Assembly: GCF_002097715.1 (NCBI RefSeq)
Contig: NZ_CP020737.1
Location: 3,224,001 to 3,288,000 of the forward strand
Length of the DNA: 64,000 nt
Reading direction: 5' to 3'
From: Burkholderia ubonensis subsp. mesacidophila
GTDB lineage: Bacteria; Pseudomonadota; Gammaproteobacteria; Burkholderiales; Burkholderiaceae
Position 1 is the stretch's first letter. Each line of letters starts with the position of its first letter. Made by a program: the position numbers and the translations under genes. The notes under the pieces were generated by a model. That model was not told the DNA's origin. It did no database searches and saw nothing but the letters and a program-made list of their open reading frames with translations. This document shows positions 23,221 through 35,252 of the stretch, piece after piece.

Positions 23221-26200
23221 GACGTTTCTCCCGCGCGAACGCTCGGTGTTGCGGCTCCGTCGGCTTCGCCGTCGAGCCAGTCGATCCTGTTCATCTTCCG
23301 CACGATCAGGAACTCGTCGCGATTCGAGCCGACCGTCCCGTAGTAATTGAAGCCGTACGACAGCTGCGCGTAGCCGCCGATCATGTGCGTCGGCTTGAGC
23401 GCGACGCGCGTCACCGAGTTGTGAATGCCGCCGCGCGTGCCGGTGATCTCCGAGCCCGGCGTGTTCACGATCTTCTCCTGCGCGTGATACATCATCACCA
23501 TCCCGGCCGGAATCCGCTGGCTCACGACCGCCCGTGCGCACAGCGCGCCGTTCGAGTTAAAGCATTCGATCCAGTCGTTATCGGCGATGCCGATCGCCTT
23601 CGCGTCATCCTCCGACATCCACACGATCGGCCCGCCGCGCGACAGCGTCAGCATCAGCAGGTTGTCCGTGTACGTGCTGTGTATCCCCCACTTCTGGTGC
23701 GGCGTGAGGAAGTTGAGCACGCGCTCCGGGTTGCCGTTCGAGCGCTTGCCGAGCATGTGCGCGTAGCTGCCCGTATCGATCGGCGGCTTGTACACGCACA
23801 GCGATTCGCCGAACGCGCGCATCCACGGGTGGTCCTGGTAGAGCTGCTGGCGGCCCGACAGCGTGCGCCACGGCACCAGCTCATGCACGTTCACGTAGCC
23901 CGCGTTGTACGACACGTGCTCCGATTCGATCCCGCTCCAGGTCGGCGACGAGATGATCTTGCGCGGCTGCGCCTGGATGTCGCGGAAGCGGATCTTCTCG
24001 TCCGCGCGCGCGGCGGCCAGGTGCGTGTGGTCGATGCCCGTGATGCCCGACAGCGCGCGCCACGCCTTCACCGCGACTTCGCCGTTGGTCTCCGGCGCGA
24101 GCGACAGGATCACCTCGGCCGCGTCGAGCGCCGTGTCGATGCGCGGGCGGCCCTGCGTCGCCCCATCTTCGCTCACGCGATAGTTCAGCTCGCCGAGCAA
24201 CTTCACCTCGTCCTTCGTATCCCAGCCGATCCCCTTGCCGCCGTTGCCGAGCTTGTCCATCAACGGCCCCAGCGACGTGAAGCGCCGGTAGGTGTTCGGA
24301 TAGTCGCGCTCGACCACCGTCACCGCCGGCATCGTGCGGCCCGGCACCGGCTCGCACTCGCCGCGCTTCCAGTCGCGCACGTCGAACGGCTGCGCGAGCT
24401 CGGCCGGCGTGTCGTGCGCGATCGGCGCGAGCACGACGTCGCGCTCGACGCCGAGCTGCCCGTCGCACAGTTCCGAGAAGCGCTTCGCGATCCCCTTGAA
24501 GATCTCCCAGTCGCTCTTCGACTGCCATGCCGGATCGACCGCCGCCGATAGCGGATGGATGAACGGATGCATATCGGACGTGTTCATGTCGTCCTTCTCG
24601 TACCACGTCGCGGTCGGCAGCACGACGTCCGAGTACATGCAGGTCGTCGACATCCGGAAGTCGAGCGTGACGAGCAGGTCGAGCTTGCCGCGCGGCGCGT
24701 CGTCGCGCCACGTGACTTCTTCCGGACGCGCCCCGCCCGTCGCGCCGAGATCCTCGCCCTGCACGCCGTGCGTCGTGCCGAGCAGGTGCTTCAGGAAATA
24801 TTCATGCCCCTTGCCGGACGAGCCGAGCAGGTTCGAGCGCCACACGAACAGGTTGCGCGGGAAGCTCTCGGGTGCGTCGGGGTCCTCGCACGCCATCTTC
24901 AGCGTGCCCGCCTTCAGCTGCTGCGCGACATCTGCGCCCGCGCGCGCCGGGTCGGCGAGCTGCGCGCCGACCTGCAGCGGGTTCGTGCCGAGCTGCGGCG
25001 CGGACGGCAGCCAGCCCATCCGCTCCGCGCGCACGTTGTAGTCGATCGGCGAACCGTGGAACTGCGTCTTGTCCGCGAGCGGCGACAGCAGCGCGGACGG
25101 GTCCATCGTGTCGTAGCGCCACTGGTCCGTGTGCGCGTAGAAGAACGACGTCGCGTTCATCTGGCGCGGCGGGCGGTTCCAGTCGAGCGCGAACGCGAGC
25201 GCCGTCCAGCCCGTCTGCGGGCGCAGCTTCTCCTGCCCGACGTAGTGCGACCAGCCGCCGCCCGGCTTACCGACGCAGCCGCACATGATCAGCATGTTGA
25301 TGATCGCGCGGTACGACATGTCCATGTGGAACCAGTGGTTGATCCCCGCGCCGATGATCACCATCGACTTGCCCTGCGTCTTGTGCGCGTTCTCCGCGAA
25401 CTGCCGCGCGACCGAGATCACGTCGGCGCGCTTCACGCCGGTGATCGCTTCCTGCCACGCGGGCGTGTACGGCAGGTCGTCGTCGTAGCTCGTCGCGACG
25501 TCGCGCCCGCCCAGGCCCTGGTCGAGCCCGTAGTTCGCGACGAACAGGTCGTAGACGGTCGCGACCAGCATCTCGCCGTCGCGCGTCGCGACGCGGCGCA
25601 CGCCGATCCGGCGCGACAGTTCCGACTGGTGCGGCGTGTGGTTGAAGTGCGCGTGCGGCTGGTTGCCGAAATACGGGAACAGCACGTCGACGACTTCGTC
25701 GTGCGCGGCCGTGCACGACAGCCGCGGCGCGAGCGCCGCGCCCTTCGACGTCTCGGCGCGCAGGTTCCACTTGCCCTTGTCGGCTTCGTTTTGCTGCCCC
25801 CAGCGGAACCCGACCGAGCCGACCGGCACGACGAATTCGCCGGTCGCGTCGTCGATCATCACGCTCTTCCATTCCGGCAGCGCGGCCTCGCCGAGCGCAT
25901 CGTCGAAGTCGGATGCGCGCACGAGCCGCTCGGGCACGTAGCCGTCGCCGTGCGGCACGAGCCGCACGAGGCACGGCATGTCCGTGTAGCGCTTGCAGTA
26001 ATCGACGAAGTAGTCGCTTTTCCCGGCTAAATGAAACTCCTTGAGAATCACGTGCCCCATCGCGAGCGCGAGCGCCGCGTCGGTGCCCTGCTTCGGATGC
26101 AGCCACAAATCGCCGAACTTCGCGCCTTCCGAGTAATCGGGGAACACCGACACGACCTTCGTGCCGCGATAGCGCGCCTCGACGAGGAAGTGCGCGTCCG

Positions 26201-26984
26201 GGGTACGCGTCTGCGGGACGTTGGAGCCCCACATCATGATGAATGTCGAGTTGTACCAGTCGGCCGATTCGGGCACGTCGGTCTGCTCGCCCCAGGTCTG
26301 CGGCGACGCCGGCGGCAGGTCGCAATACCAGTCGTAGAAGCTGAGGCACACACCGCCGATCAGCGACAGGTAGCGCGAGCCGGCCGCGTACGACACCATC
26401 GACATCGCCGGAATCGGCGAGAAGCCGACCACGCGGTCGGGGCCGTGCCGCTTCACCGTGTAAACGTTTGCGGCGGCGACGATCTCGTTCACTTCGTCCC
26501 AGCTCGCGCGCACGAACCCGCCGAGCCCGCGCCGGCTCTGGTACGAACGCCGCGCGTCGTCGTCCTCGACGATCGCGCGCCATGCGTCGACGGGGCCGAG
26601 CGTCTTGCGGCGCTCGCGCCACAGCTTCACGAGCGCGCTGCGCACGAGCGGATACTTGAGACGGTTCGCGCTGTACAGGTACCACGAGTACGACGCGCCG
26701 CGCGAGCAGCCGCGCGGCTCATGGTTCGGCATGTCGGCGCGCGTGCGCGGATAGTCGGTCTGCTGGGTCTCCCACGTGACGATGCCGCCCTTCACGTAGA
26801 CCTTCCACGAGCACGAGCCCGTGCAGTTCACGCCATGGGTCGACCGGACGATCTTGTCGTGCTGCCAGCGTTTTCGATAGCCGTCCTCCCATTTCCGGTC
26901 CTCGTCGGTGACGACGCCGTGTCCATCGGAGTACTGAGGTCTTGTGGTCGTGAAGTAGCGCAGCCGGTCAAGGAAATGGCTCAT
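23217..26984 (-). CDS. narG: respiratory nitrate reductase alpha subunit NarG
   Basis: A 1255-residue molybdenum enzyme reducing nitrate to nitrite on the cytoplasmic side of the inner membrane. The N-terminal FS0 cluster ligands are His50, Cys54, Cys58 and Cys93, with the unusual histidine ligand typical of NarG. No twin-arginine signal is present, matching a cytoplasmic-facing enzyme. Further family blocks include VVGFSPIPAMSMVSYAAGSR and WGSNVPQTRTPDAHF. First gene of the operon; 372 bases of non-coding DNA with FNR-like sites lie upstream, consistent with oxygen control of transcription. Confidence 0.97.
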   Translation of the reverse strand: MSHFLDRLRYFTTTRPQYSDGHGVVTDEDRKWEDGYRKRWQHDKIVRSTHGVNCTGSCSWKVYVKGGIVTWETQQTDYPRTRADMPNHEPRGCSRGASYSWYLYSANRLKYPLVRSALVKLWRERRKTLGPVDAWRAIVEDDDARRSYQSRRGLGGFVRASWDEVNEIVAAANVYTVKRHGPDRVVGFSPIPAMSMVSYAAGSRYLSLIGGVCLSFYDWYCDLPPASPQTWGEQTDVPESADWYNSTFIMMWGSNVPQTRTPDAHFLVEARYRGTKVVSVFPDYSEGAKFGDLWLHPKQGTDAALALAMGHVILKEFHLAGKSDYFVDYCKRYTDMPCLVRLVPHGDGYVPERLVRASDFDDALGEAALPEWKSVMIDDATGEFVVPVGSVGFRWGQQNEADKGKWNLRAETSKGAALAPRLSCTAAHDEVVDVLFPYFGNQPHAHFNHTPHQSELSRRIGVRRVATRDGEMLVATVYDLFVANYGLDQGLGGRDVATSYDDDLPYTPAWQEAITGVKRADVISVARQFAENAHKTQGKSMVIIGAGINHWFHMDMSYRAIINMLIMCGCVGKPGGGWSHYVGQEKLRPQTGWTALAFALDWNRPPRQMNATSFFYAHTDQWRYDTMDPSALLSPLADKTQFHGSPIDYNVRAERMGWLPSAPQLGTNPLQVGAQLADPARAGADVAQQLKAGTLKMACEDPDAPESFPRNLFVWRSNLLGSSGKGHEYFLKHLLGTTHGVQGEDLGATGGARPEEVTWRDDAPRGKLDLLVTLDFRMSTTCMYSDVVLPTATWYEKDDMNTSDMHPFIHPLSAAVDPAWQSKSDWEIFKGIAKRFSELCDGQLGVERDVVLAPIAHDTPAELAQPFDVRDWKRGECEPVPGRTMPAVTVVERDYPNTYRRFTSLGPLMDKLGNGGKGIGWDTKDEVKLLGELNYRVSEDGATQGRPRIDTALDAAEVILSLAPETNGEVAVKAWRALSGITGIDHTHLAAARADEKIRFRDIQAQPRKIISSPTWSGIESEHVSYNAGYVNVHELVPWRTLSGRQQLYQDHPWMRAFGESLCVYKPPIDTGSYAHMLGKRSNGNPERVLNFLTPHQKWGIHSTYTDNLLMLTLSRGGPIVWMSEDDAKAIGIADNDWIECFNSNGALCARAVVSQRIPAGMVMMYHAQEKIVNTPGSEITGTRGGIHNSVTRVALKPTHMIGGYAQLSYGFNYYGTVGSNRDEFLIVRKMNRIDWLDGEADGAATPSVRAGETS

Positions 26985-27138
26985 GGGGATCTCGTTTCCG
27001 GTCTTTTCGGCAGACCCTGGTCATTTGAAGAAGTCGAATCGCCGTTGCAAAGGCGGATTCGATCTGCATCTTTTACGTGCTGAATTTCGATGCGGTGTAC
27101 TGACAGGTCGATTATTGCGGGCTCCGGAGAGACGGATG

Positions 27139-27152
27139 TTGATCCACGTCAG
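27139..27152. promoter_or_regulatory. weak FNR/ANR-like box
   Basis: TTGATCCACGTCAG matches the TTGAT-N4-ATCAA consensus with two mismatches, both in the right half. It is centred about 160 bases upstream of narG. Confidence 0.3.
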
Positions 27153-27308
27153 GCCGGACGGCGCGGCATTCGTCATGGCGTGAATCAACCTGCCCGGCGT
27201 TGCGCGCTTCTCGCCAGTATCGGTGCGCAACATGACGGAATCGTTGCGAATCGATCGCGATCGTCGCGGATCGCGAATGGGTCCGCGCCGGAACGGATCT
27301 CGCGTTTC

Positions 27309-27322
27309 TTGCTTCAGATCAA
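27309..27322. promoter_or_regulatory. FNR/ANR-like box
   Basis: TTGCTTCAGATCAA matches TTGAT-N4-ATCAA with one mismatch. It lies about 330 bases upstream of narG, so use would imply a long leader or looping; the stop codon of the unknown gene is close by. Confidence 0.4.
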
Positions 27323-27356
27323 GAAACGGAGCGATGAATTGAGCATAAATCGGCAA

Positions 27357-28229
27357 TCATGGCGCAGGCCGTGCACCGGTGCGCGCCGGCTCCGTGTGTC
27401 GCGTCGGCGTTTGCTCCTCGTGGTAATGCGGGCGCGTGGCCGGGGCCTGCATCAGCGCCGCATTGCCGAGGATCGTCTCGGTCAGCAACCTGTTCTCGCC
27501 GCCCTGGAACCGGCACGCCAACGCCGAATTGCGATTGCCGTGCAAATTGGCGACCGCCATCCACGCGTCATGCTTCGACGCGCCCGGAGCAAGCGGCTCG
27601 GGGAAACGTTGCGGCGGCAAGACCAGCGCATCGCCGGGTGCGAGCCACAAGTCCGCCAGACTGATCTCGTGCGCGTACGGCCGCCAGCGGGCAACGCTGA
27701 TGACCAGCGGCAAGCTGCGATGACGCGAAAAGAACACATGCGGAAAGTCGTGGTATTCGAGGTCTGTCGGGTTGTAGGTCAGCAATTCGCGCCGGCGTCC
27801 GAGCTCGAGATACGGCGACTGATAGCTTGCCCATTGACCATAGGTGTATTGCCCACATACGAGCCCGTCGTATTGGAAACGGATGCACTCGCCGGCGCGC
27901 AGCAAGGTCATGCCGAAGGCCTGTGCCGTGGCCTGCGTGGCCCAGAGCGGCTGGTACTCGACGAGCTCGGCGTGGAAATCGAATTCCTTGATCATGTACC
28001 CGCCGTCACGCGTCGGAATCCGCTTCTCGCGCCAGCCGATGCCGGCGTACTTGGCGCCCATGTCCAACTGCGGGTCTTCAGGCGCAAGCGCGATCTCGCT
28101 GCCCCGAGGCTCCGCGTACTGCTCGCATCGGCCCTGATTGTTGTAGAGGTAAGGAAACCGCTTGCAGTCGAGGCCATAGGCCTCGCCATCATCGATGAAC
28201 AGCACGGGGTCGAGATATGGCGCTGACAT
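27357..28229 (-). CDS. unrecognised 290-residue protein
   Basis: A soluble-looking protein with no signal peptide or membrane helix. It opens MSAPYLDPVLFIDDGEAYGLD and is rich in aromatic residues (many Tyr, Phe, Trp) with several Cys and His residues; the last 40 residues are Pro/Thr/His-rich and look disordered. The mean hydropathy and many short aromatic strands suggest a beta-rich globular fold. I cannot assign a family. A GAGG sequence about nine bases upstream supports the start. GC content is lower than that of neighbours by eye. It lies directly upstream of the nar control region on the same strand, but functional linkage is unknown. Confidence 0.7.
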   Translation of the reverse strand: MSAPYLDPVLFIDDGEAYGLDCKRFPYLYNNQGRCEQYAEPRGSEIALAPEDPQLDMGAKYAGIGWREKRIPTRDGGYMIKEFDFHAELVEYQPLWATQATAQAFGMTLLRAGECIRFQYDGLVCGQYTYGQWASYQSPYLELGRRRELLTYNPTDLEYHDFPHVFFSRHRSLPLVISVARWRPYAHEISLADLWLAPGDALVLPPQRFPEPLAPGASKHDAWMAVANLHGNRNSALACRFQGGENRLLTETILGNAALMQAPATRPHYHEEQTPTRHTEPARTGARPAP

Positions 28230-28385
28230 GGAAGACCTCGGGATTCAGAACCTCGATTACATCACGCAGGCCAAATAAAGTTTCACCGCCCGCTGCCGAT
28301 ATCTACGGACGGCGAGCATTCGAGCCGAATCGAAGCATACCGCCAATTAACAAGAACAACTCTGCAAAGCAAAAGACCAAATCGC

Positions 28386-28733
28386 ATGAAAAAAATTGTT
28401 GCAAGCGTGCTTGTCGCCGCCGCGGCCGGCCTGGCATTGGGCGGATGCGCCACCGGCAGCACGTCGATTACCGACGAACAGAAAATCTCGTCCATTCGAG
28501 TAGGCAAGTCGACGACACAGGACGTCGAAAGGACACTCGGCAAGCCGGGCGAGGTCCAGCTTGAAGAAAATGGCTCACAGGTCTGGACGTACCAGACGGT
28601 CAAGACCAATGCCATCGCCTTCGTCCCGATCGCGAATATGCTCGGCAAGTCGTTTCAGGAAGACAACCTCACCGTGCGCTTCAACAAGAAGGGGGTCGTC
28701 ACCGCCTTGGGCCGCGGGCAGCACAAGATGTAA
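28386..28733 (+). CDS. SmpA/BamE-like small lipoprotein
   Basis: A 115-residue lipoprotein with a type II signal peptide and lipobox LGGC (Cys21), so it should be lipid-modified and envelope-located. The mature part has the SmpA/OmlA fold pattern: ISSIRVGKSTTQDVERTLGKPGEVQ followed by beta strands (QVWTYQTV, LTVRFNKKGVVTALG). This fold occurs in BamE and in many other small lipoproteins, so a BAM-complex role is not implied. It is monocistronic, ending in a strong bidirectional terminator shared with ssb. Upstream DNA is AT-richer, and no clear Shine-Dalgarno sequence is visible. Confidence 0.85.
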   Translation: MKKIVASVLVAAAAGLALGGCATGSTSITDEQKISSIRVGKSTTQDVERTLGKPGEVQLEENGSQVWTYQTVKTNAIAFVPIANMLGKSFQEDNLTVRFNKKGVVTALGRGQHKM

Positions 28734-28761
28734 TGCCGGCACGATAGAGAATCGTAAAGCC

Positions 28762-28804
28762 AAACAAAAAGCCCGTAACCACGAGGGTTATGGGCTTTTT
28801 GTTT
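28762..28804. terminator. bidirectional terminator between lipoprotein gene and ssb
   Basis: A stem of about 19 base pairs (arms 28762-28780 and 28786-28804, one G-T pair) with a five-base loop is flanked by A and T runs on both sides. It can terminate transcription of both convergent genes. Confidence 0.9.
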
Positions 28805-28825
28805 ATGTGAAGCAGAAGCTGATCG

Positions 28826-29374
28826 TCAGAACGGAATATCGTCATCCATCTCGTCGAACCCGCCGCCGGCCGGCGCGCTCGGACGGCTCGGTGCGCCGCC
28901 ACCGCTACCGCCGCGGGCCGCGCCGCCGGCACGACCACCGCCGCCACCGCCACGCTCCATCTGCTCGCCACGGCCGCCACCGCCGCCATAGCCACCACCG
29001 TAACCGCCTTCGTCACCACCACCGCCGCCGCCCGAACCGCCGCGGCCGCCGAGCATCTGCATCTGGTCAGCGACGATTTCTGTCGAGTAACGGTCCTGGC
29101 CGTCCTGGCCTTGCCACTTGCGGGTGCGGATGCGGCCTTCGATATACACCGACGAACCCTTCTTCAGGTATTCGTTGACGATTTCCGCGAGGCGGCCGAA
29201 GAACGCGACGCGATGCCACTCGGTCATTTCCTTGAACTCGCCGCTCGCCTTGTCCTTGTAACGGTCGGTCGTCGCGAGACGGATGTTCGCAACCGCGTCG
29301 CCGCTCGGCAGGTAACGGACTTCAGGATCGGCGCCGAGATTGCCGACGAGGATGACCTTGTTGACGGATGCCAT
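28826..29374 (-). CDS. ssb: single-stranded DNA-binding protein
   Basis: A 182-residue SSB. The N-terminal OB fold (about 1-110) starts [21 protein letters not shown] and holds [17 protein letters not shown]. The middle is a long glycine-rich linker (about 113-165), and the protein ends in the acidic tip MDDDIPF, which recruits repair and replication partners. A GGAG ribosome-binding site precedes the ATG; four more upstream in-frame residues are less likely. The linker is encoded by CCACCGCC-type runs. Gene order ssb/MFS/uvrA, with uvrA divergent from the other two, is common in Burkholderia. Confidence 0.96.
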   Translation of the reverse strand: MASVNKVILVGNLGADPEVRYLPSGDAVANIRLATTDRYKDKASGEFKEMTEWHRVAFFGRLAEIVNEYLKKGSSVYIEGRIRTRKWQGQDGQDRYSTEIVADQMQMLGGRGGSGGGGGGDEGGYGGGYGGGGGRGEQMERGGGGGGRAGGAARGGSGGGAPSRPSAPAGGGFDEMDDDIPF

Positions 29375-29476
29375 GTGTTTCTCCAATAAATTCGATGCCG
29401 GGCCGCTCGCGAATCACGTCGAGCCGGCCCGCCGGGCAGCCCGGCAAGCCCCGCCGATGCGAGCCCGGATAAGGGG

Positions 29477-30664
29477 TCAGGCCTTGCGCGGCGGCGCTTT
29501 CATGCTGGCCGCGATTATAAGCCACGCGGCCACGAGGCCCGAGCACGCGTAGAACACCGTGTTCGCGCCGCCATGCTTGAGCAGCCACCCGCCCACGACG
29601 CCGCCGAGCGCGAGCCCGATCGATTGCGTCGTGTTGTACACGCCGGTGGCCGCGCCCTTGCGCGAGCCCGGCGCGAGCTTCGAGACCAGCGACGGCTGCG
29701 ACGCTTCCAGGATGTTGAATCCGAGGAAATAGACGAACAGCACCGCAGCCACAATCAGGATGGTATGCGGCGTGCTGCCCAGCAGCAATTGGCCGATCAG
29801 GATAGCGAGGATGCCGCCGAGCAGCACGGGTTTCATCTTGCCCCGTTTTTCCGCGACGATGATCGCCGGCACCATCATCACGAACGCGAGCCCCATCACC
29901 GGCAGGTAGACCTTCCAGTGCGACGCGACCGGCAGCCCGCCGTCGACGAGCAGGCGCGGCACGACGAGGAACAGCGCGGTCTGCGTTGCATGCAGCACGA
30001 GCACGCCGAAATTGAGGCGCAGCAGCTCGCCGTTGTGCAGCACCTCGGCGAACGGCGCGGGCACGTGCACGGGCTTCGCCGCATTCGGCACGACCCACAG
30101 CACGACGCCGATCGCGAGGATCGACAGCACGCCGACGAGCGCGAACAGCCCGTTCATCCCGACCCAGTGGAACACGATCGGCGCGCCGACGATCGCGACC
30201 GCGAACGACACGCCGATCGAGCCGCCGACCATCGCCATCGCCTTCGTGCGGTTCTGCTCGGACGTCAGGTCCGCGATGAACGCGAGCACCGCGGACGACA
30301 CCGCGCCCATCCCCTGGATCACGCGGCCGACGATGATCCACGTGATGTCGTGCGCGAACGCGGCGACGAAGCTGCCGATCGCGAAGACCAGCAGGCCGGT
30401 CGCGATCACCGGCTTGCGGCCGAACTTGTCGGACGCCCAGCCGTAGAAGATGTAGAGCAGCGACTGCGTGACGCCGTAGGCCCCGAGCGCGATGCCGACG
30501 AGCAGCACGTTGTCGCCGCCCGGAATGGTTTTCGCGTAGACCGAGAACACCGGCATGATCATGAACAGGCCGAGCATGCGCAGCGCGAAGATGGCGGCGA
30601 GCGACGTGGTCGCGCGCAATTCGGGCGCAGTCATGCGGGAAGACGTGGCGGACGGATTGGACAT
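29477..30664 (-). CDS. major facilitator superfamily transporter (YajR-like)
   Basis: A 395-residue membrane protein with about 12 helices. The first helix, [17 protein letters not shown], and the loop [17 protein letters not shown] (MFS signature between helices 2 and 3) resemble YajR-type transporters, though the C-terminal ferredoxin-like domain of YajR is missing. Proton-driven efflux of a small compound is likely; substrate unknown. It is transcribed towards ssb (102 bases downstream) and divergently from uvrA. Confidence 0.87.
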   Translation of the reverse strand: MSNPSATSSRMTAPELRATTSLAAIFALRMLGLFMIMPVFSVYAKTIPGGDNVLLVGIALGAYGVTQSLLYIFYGWASDKFGRKPVIATGLLVFAIGSFVAAFAHDITWIIVGRVIQGMGAVSSAVLAFIADLTSEQNRTKAMAMVGGSIGVSFAVAIVGAPIVFHWVGMNGLFALVGVLSILAIGVVLWVVPNAAKPVHVPAPFAEVLHNGELLRLNFGVLVLHATQTALFLVVPRLLVDGGLPVASHWKVYLPVMGLAFVMMVPAIIVAEKRGKMKPVLLGGILAILIGQLLLGSTPHTILIVAAVLFVYFLGFNILEASQPSLVSKLAPGSRKGAATGVYNTTQSIGLALGGVVGGWLLKHGGANTVFYACSGLVAAWLIIAASMKAPPRKA

Positions 30665-30886
30665 CGGGAGTGAATTTCGAATGATCGGAATGTCCGCCCG
30701 GCAGCGGGCGGCGGAAGATCACGGCCGTCGGCACCGGGCGGGCGGCCGGGTGCGACGCGAGCCATCGGCAGGCCGCCCCGGCGCGCGCAAGGCCGTGCGG
30801 CGGGCAGCCGTCCCGGCGCGGGCGGCGGCCTTGCTGACAGCTGCTGCAATAGTCGGGAGCCCCGAACGACGGTCTCGAAAAGCCGT

Positions 30887-30892
30887 TATAGT
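30887..30892 (+). promoter_or_regulatory. possible uvrA -10 element
   Basis: TATAGT lies 34 bases before the uvrA start codon; no good -35 and no LexA-type palindrome were seen. Confidence 0.35.
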
Positions 30893-30926
30893 AGCAGGTT
30901 TGGTTCCCCTCCTTTTCGCCAGGTTC

Positions 30927-33812
<2,886 letters not shown>

Positions 33813-33935
33813 GCCCGCCGCACCGCGCGCGGCTAGGCGGCCGCGCGCGCCCCCTCCCCGGCCGCCGTTCGGCGCCGCTTCCCTTTCTGCGTGACACCCT
33901 GCGCCAAACGCCCGGTTGCGGCCCATAATGGCGGC

Positions 33936-33941
33936 TATACT
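33936..33941 (+). promoter_or_regulatory. possible -10 element upstream of the PerM-like gene
   Basis: TATACT lies 138 bases before the start codon in the 266-base gap after uvrA; no -35 at normal spacing was seen. Confidence 0.3.
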
Positions 33942-34078
33942 TTACGGTCGTAAGGTTTGCCATCCGCACCAATCCGGTGCAGCGAAAGGCAGACGCTGCC
34001 CGGCCGGACCCCGCACGGCACGGCGCACGACAAAGCGCTAAAGCGTCAACTCCGGCCGAGCCGACACAGGAAAACACG

Positions 34079-35164
34079 ATGGAGAAGCAACACGAGTCGC
34101 CCAGCGACGCGCAGAACAAGGAACCGCACCTGCGCAGCGTCCGGCTGACGAGCGACTTCAGCCTGCCGAAACTGTCGGCGATCGAGGTCGGCAGCTACCT
34201 GCTGGCGCTCCTCTCGATGTGGCTCGTCCTCGAGCTGAGGCTGCTCGGCGGCATGCTGGCCGGCCTGCTCGTCTACCAGCTGATCCACACGATCGCGCCC
34301 GTGATCGAACGGCACACGACGAGCATGCGGGCGCGCTGGGTCGCGGTCGTGCTGCTGTCGGTCGCGATCGTCGGCGCGCTGACGGGCCTCACGATCGGCA
34401 TCATCGAGCACTTCGAGCACGCGGTGCCGAACCTGCAGGGCCTGCTCGGCCAGCTGATGCAGATCGTCGAGCAGACCCGCGCGCGCACGCCGGCCTGGAT
34501 CGCGAACCTGCTGCCCGTCGACGTCGAGCAGATGAAGACGAAGGCGGCCGTGCTGATGCACTCGCACATGGACCAGCTCCAGCAGAGCGGCAAGAGCGTC
34601 GCGCGCGGCTTCGGCCACGTGCTGTTCGGGATGATCATCGGCGCGATGATCGCGATCGGCGTCGAGCACGGCAAGGTGCGCCGGCCGCTGTCGACCGCGC
34701 TCGTCACGCGCGTGTCGCGCTTCGCCGACGCGTTCCGCCGGATCGTGTTCGCGCAGATCAAGATCTCGGCGATCAACGCGTTCTTCACGGGCATCTACCT
34801 GCTCGTCGCGCTGCCGATCTTCCACCAGCAGTTGCCGCTGTCGAAGACGCTCGTGCTCGTCACGTTCATCGTCGGCCTGCTGCCGGTGATCGGCAACCTG
34901 ATCTCGAACACGCTGATCGTCGCGGTGTCGCTGTCGGTGAGCATGGGCACCGCGATCGCGTCGCTCGCGTTCCTCGTGGTGATCCACAAGCTCGAATACT
35001 TCCTGAATGCGAAGATCATCGGCGGCCAGATCGAGTCGCGCGCGTGGGAGCTGCTGCTCGCGATGCTCGTGATGGAAGCCGCGTTCGGGCTGCCGGGCGT
35101 GATCGCCGCGCCGATCTTCTATGCGTACGTGAAACGCGAGCTGCATACGCTGCGGCTGATCTGA
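34079..35164 (+). CDS. AI-2E/PerM-family membrane protein
   Basis: A 361-residue inner-membrane protein of the PerM/YdgG-type family with about seven or eight helices: two near the N-terminus (residues 35-70), one at about 80-105, then a soluble middle with a long helix, then GMIIGAMIAIGV (about 180) and a C-terminal bundle ending in GLPGVIAAPIFYAYV. Members include autoinducer-2 exporters and transporters of unknown substrate; function here is not known. A short AGGA sequence lies upstream of the ATG. It ends before a strong terminator shared with purU. Confidence 0.85.
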   Translation: MEKQHESPSDAQNKEPHLRSVRLTSDFSLPKLSAIEVGSYLLALLSMWLVLELRLLGGMLAGLLVYQLIHTIAPVIERHTTSMRARWVAVVLLSVAIVGALTGLTIGIIEHFEHAVPNLQGLLGQLMQIVEQTRARTPAWIANLLPVDVEQMKTKAAVLMHSHMDQLQQSGKSVARGFGHVLFGMIIGAMIAIGVEHGKVRRPLSTALVTRVSRFADAFRRIVFAQIKISAINAFFTGIYLLVALPIFHQQLPLSKTLVLVTFIVGLLPVIGNLISNTLIVAVSLSVSMGTAIASLAFLVVIHKLEYFLNAKIIGGQIESRAWELLLAMLVMEAAFGLPGVIAAPIFYAYVKRELHTLRLI

Positions 35165-35194
35165 CGCGCAAGACCCGGCTCGGTCCGCCAGAAA

Positions 35195-35226
35195 AAACGC
35201 CGCGCCCCTTGCAGGGCGCGGCGTTT
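35195..35226. terminator. bidirectional terminator between PerM-like gene and purU
   Basis: A 13-base perfect stem (AAACGCCGCGCCC and complement) with a six-base loop, flanked by A and T runs, sits between convergent genes. Confidence 0.9.
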
Positions 35227-35252
35227 CGTTTTCTGCTCAGTAGAACGGCGGC

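Larger units (their letters stand above)
26985..27356. promoter_or_regulatory. nar operon control region
   Basis: A 372-base non-coding stretch between the narG start and the end of the next gene. It contains two FNR/ANR-like palindromes, listed separately, and a TTCTTG...CAAGAA stem. No NarL heptamer pair or clear -10/-35 set was recognised by eye, and no gene is credible. Confidence 0.5.

Noticed and set aside
28900..29050. Repeated CCACCGCC units resembling a short repeat array
   Set aside because: They encode the glycine-rich linker of SSB; there are no spacers.
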